Notes under the pieces: generated by a model
What the model was told of the DNA's origin: nothing
Database searches by the model: none
What the model saw: only the letters and a program-made list of their open reading frames with translations
Source of the DNA: Anaeramoeba flamelloides
Taxonomy: Eukaryota; Metamonada; Anaeramoebidae
Direction: 5' to 3'
DNA: 64,000 nucleotides
Assembly: GCA_027625915.1 (NCBI GenBank)
Contig: JANTQA010000033.1
Location: 7,564,001 to 7,628,000, forward strand
Shown: piece by piece, positions 62,030 to 64,000 of the stretch
Numbering within the stretch: position 1 is the first letter of the stretch
Layout of the letters: every line of letters begins with the position of its first letter
Position numbers and translations under genes: made by a program

Positions 62030-63300
62030 AAATTTTGAAAAAATATTTAAACCTTTTCCAAAAAAGTGGTGCGAATTTCTTTTTAAATATCTCTATTAAA
62101 CCCAAGATTCAAAAAAGCATTTCAAGATAAAAAACCATTTATTAAAATTATTTGATTCTTGGTAATAATTCAATTTGTTTCTTAATATTATATTAAATAA
62201 ATAAAATCTATAAAAATTTCAGCTATTGATTTTATCAGATATTTTTTAAGTGAAAAGTGCTGTTTATTATTTTCCTTTTGATTGAAAAAACCGTTATCAT
62301 AACTTTTTTAATCTCAAAAAATTTTTAAATAGAATTGAAAAAATATAACTACCAAAAAAGCAATTGTTTCTAAATTTCAACTTTTTTAAAAAGATATTTT
62401 CTTCATCTTTTTTAAACACTCATAATACCTAACACTCATTAATAACAATACATTTTAAAATTCATTTTTTTGAATAAAAAATATAACTGTTAAATTAAGA
62501 TCAAGAGAAAATTCACATTTTCACTACTCACCTATCTTTTTATTTTTAATATTAAGACACCGTTTCCAAGAAGTGGGATATATATTTCTCAAAAAAAAAA
62601 AAAAAAAAAACCAGAAAAATTCAATAATACTCATAATCAGTAGAGAATTATTAAATAAAGATATTTTTCTTCTAGATTTAACCATAATAATATACCTAAA
62701 ACTAAGGTTATTTTTTTTCATTTTTTGTCCTTAAGTTTGAAAAAATTAACTTTCTTAAATTTTTTTCGAGATGCTGATTAGTTGTAAAAAACATTTTCTT
62801 TTTTTAATTAATTAAATAATTAACTAATAGATTTATTTTGACAAAATATTTTCCCAAATATTGGAAATATATTGATTTGGTAATGTTTTTATGTAAAGAA
62901 AAAAAATTAATCAGTATCTGGAGTTTGTGCATTGATAATTCTTGTGTTAATCCCTATAATTAAATAAATTTTAAAAAATAATTAATTTTGATCTTCTAAA
63001 TATGAATTATTAAATACTGGAAACAGTATTAGTTTTGGTTTCTATTTTTACATTTGGAAAAGTAATTAAATGAAAAAAATTCAAAACTTTTAATTTTTTT
63101 AATTGTGATCACATGTTAAAAATCGAAAAAAATCTAAAGTATTTATAATATTTTTTTCAGAGCTATTTGAATTATGTAGCGCTACTATCATTTAAACCCA
63201 ATTTCAACATATTTTGATTCGAGAAAAATAACGGTGAAGATAATCACTTAAATTTAACTTTGGAATATTTACTTGAATAAATTCTTACCAACAGTTTTTG
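62030..63300 (+). repeat. Long dispersed repeat, copy 2
   Basis: 62050-62500 matches 45000-46230 (less its MITE), and 62735-63260 matches 50610-51390. It keeps the empty site of the family-2 MITE seen in copy 1. Only eroded, interrupted reading frames are visible. Nature unknown: either an old mobile element or a duplicated piece of the Rheb region. Confidence 0.55.
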
Positions 63301-63669
63301 AAAATGTTGTACTCATCTAATAAAACTAAAATATCAAAAAAAAAATTCCTGATGATAATTATTGAGAGTGTCCTCGGTATTTTTTGCATTTAAAAGCATT
63401 GTAGAAAATTATATATTTTTTTCTATTTTTTTAATTAAAAAAAAACAAACAACTGTAAGTGCCTATGTTTTATTTAATTTCAGAAATAAACCAAAAAATA
63501 AATCAATTTTTCTGTTTATTTCAAAAATTAAAAAAAAATTAACAAAAGTGACCACAGAGAACCATAGAGTGTTGTAGAATAGCTTGTTTTTTTTTTTTTT
63601 TTTTTTTTCATTTTATAAATTAAAAGAAAATATTAAATTTTCTTTAAATCTTTCGTGATATAAAAAACC

Positions 63670-63850
63670 TAACCACAGTTTTCCAGAATTCAAAAGAATT
63701 GAGTAAAAAATATAAATTTAACCCCATTTTATTAAATTTTGGAAAACTGAACGAAAGTTTGCTAGGATTTTTTTACTTTTTGTAATAAACCAAAATTTTA
63801 TTAAATTTTTAGTTTATTTCAAAAATTCTGGAAAACTGAAAGGAAAATCA
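63670..63850. repeat. Hairpin repeat (CCAGAATTC type)
   Basis: CAGTTTTCCAGAATTCAAAA and the inverse ending TTTTGGAAAACTG form a stem around an A/T loop; a further CTGGAAAACTGAAAGG follows at about 63828. Same family as the clusters at 1358 and 60525. The remaining sequence to the end of the window shows nothing. Confidence 0.55.
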
Positions 63851-64000
63851 AAAAAAAACAATATTTTTTTCAATTTAAATCAATAAATAATTCCATAATA
63901 GTCTAAATAATTGGTTATCCATTTAAAAGATCTTTATTAAATTTGAAATACTTTAAAAGTATCTCATAAAATATCATTTAGCTGTAATTTTTTTTTTTTT

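Overview
The window is from a very AT-rich eukaryotic nuclear genome. Protein genes are sparse and interrupted by GT-AG introns, and the non-coding DNA is full of poly-A/T runs, TA-flanked inverted-repeat elements and fold-back repeats. The gene set (hexameric-type glutamate dehydrogenase, Rheb, a CK1/tau-tubulin-kinase-like kinase, a CCCH zinc-finger protein, a giant cadherin-like secreted protein and an OsmC-like protein) and the lysine-rich low-complexity stretches suggest a free-living protist. An anaerobic amoeba such as Anaeramoeba is a guess, not a demonstrated assignment.

Layout: (1) 1-9056, 3' part of a glutamate dehydrogenase gene, two exons split by a 7.95-kb intron that holds a LINE remnant, hairpin repeats, MITEs, a SINE-like retroposon and a fold-back element. 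(2) 9057-16240, repeats, a long GT microsatellite and an undecided gene-like patch at 15.1-15.65 kb. (3) 16241-16729, minus-strand CCCH zinc-finger gene. (4) 20715-28463, a two-exon gene for a 2461-residue secreted protein with a seven-repeat propeller-like head and 19 CADG/cadherin-like repeats, each usually with a cysteine pair. (5) 28845-29817, a fold-back element carrying a MITE in one arm; the other arm preserves the empty site. (6) 32247-37428, a seven-exon CK1/TTBK-like kinase ending in a CaaX box. (7) 40617-48096, a four-exon Rheb-like GTPase, also ending in a CaaX box, with introns of 3.7 and 3.1 kb. (8) 53029-60031, a two-exon gene for a coiled-coil protein fused to two OsmC-like domains, with the first OsmC domain split across a 5.3-kb intron. 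(9) 60032-64000, hairpin repeats, an old MITE copy and a repeat shared with the Rheb locus.

The most distinctive points are the coiled-coil/tandem-OsmC fusion, the cysteine-paired cadherin-like giant protein, the likely prenylated CK1/TTBK-like kinase next to Rheb, a glutamate dehydrogenase with Met in place of its catalytic Lys, and several nested mobile elements whose insertion order can be read directly. I saw no rRNA, tRNA, CRISPR or recognisable virus-like element. Exon joins were made by eye from reading frame, GT-AG sites and family conservation; none is backed here by transcripts.
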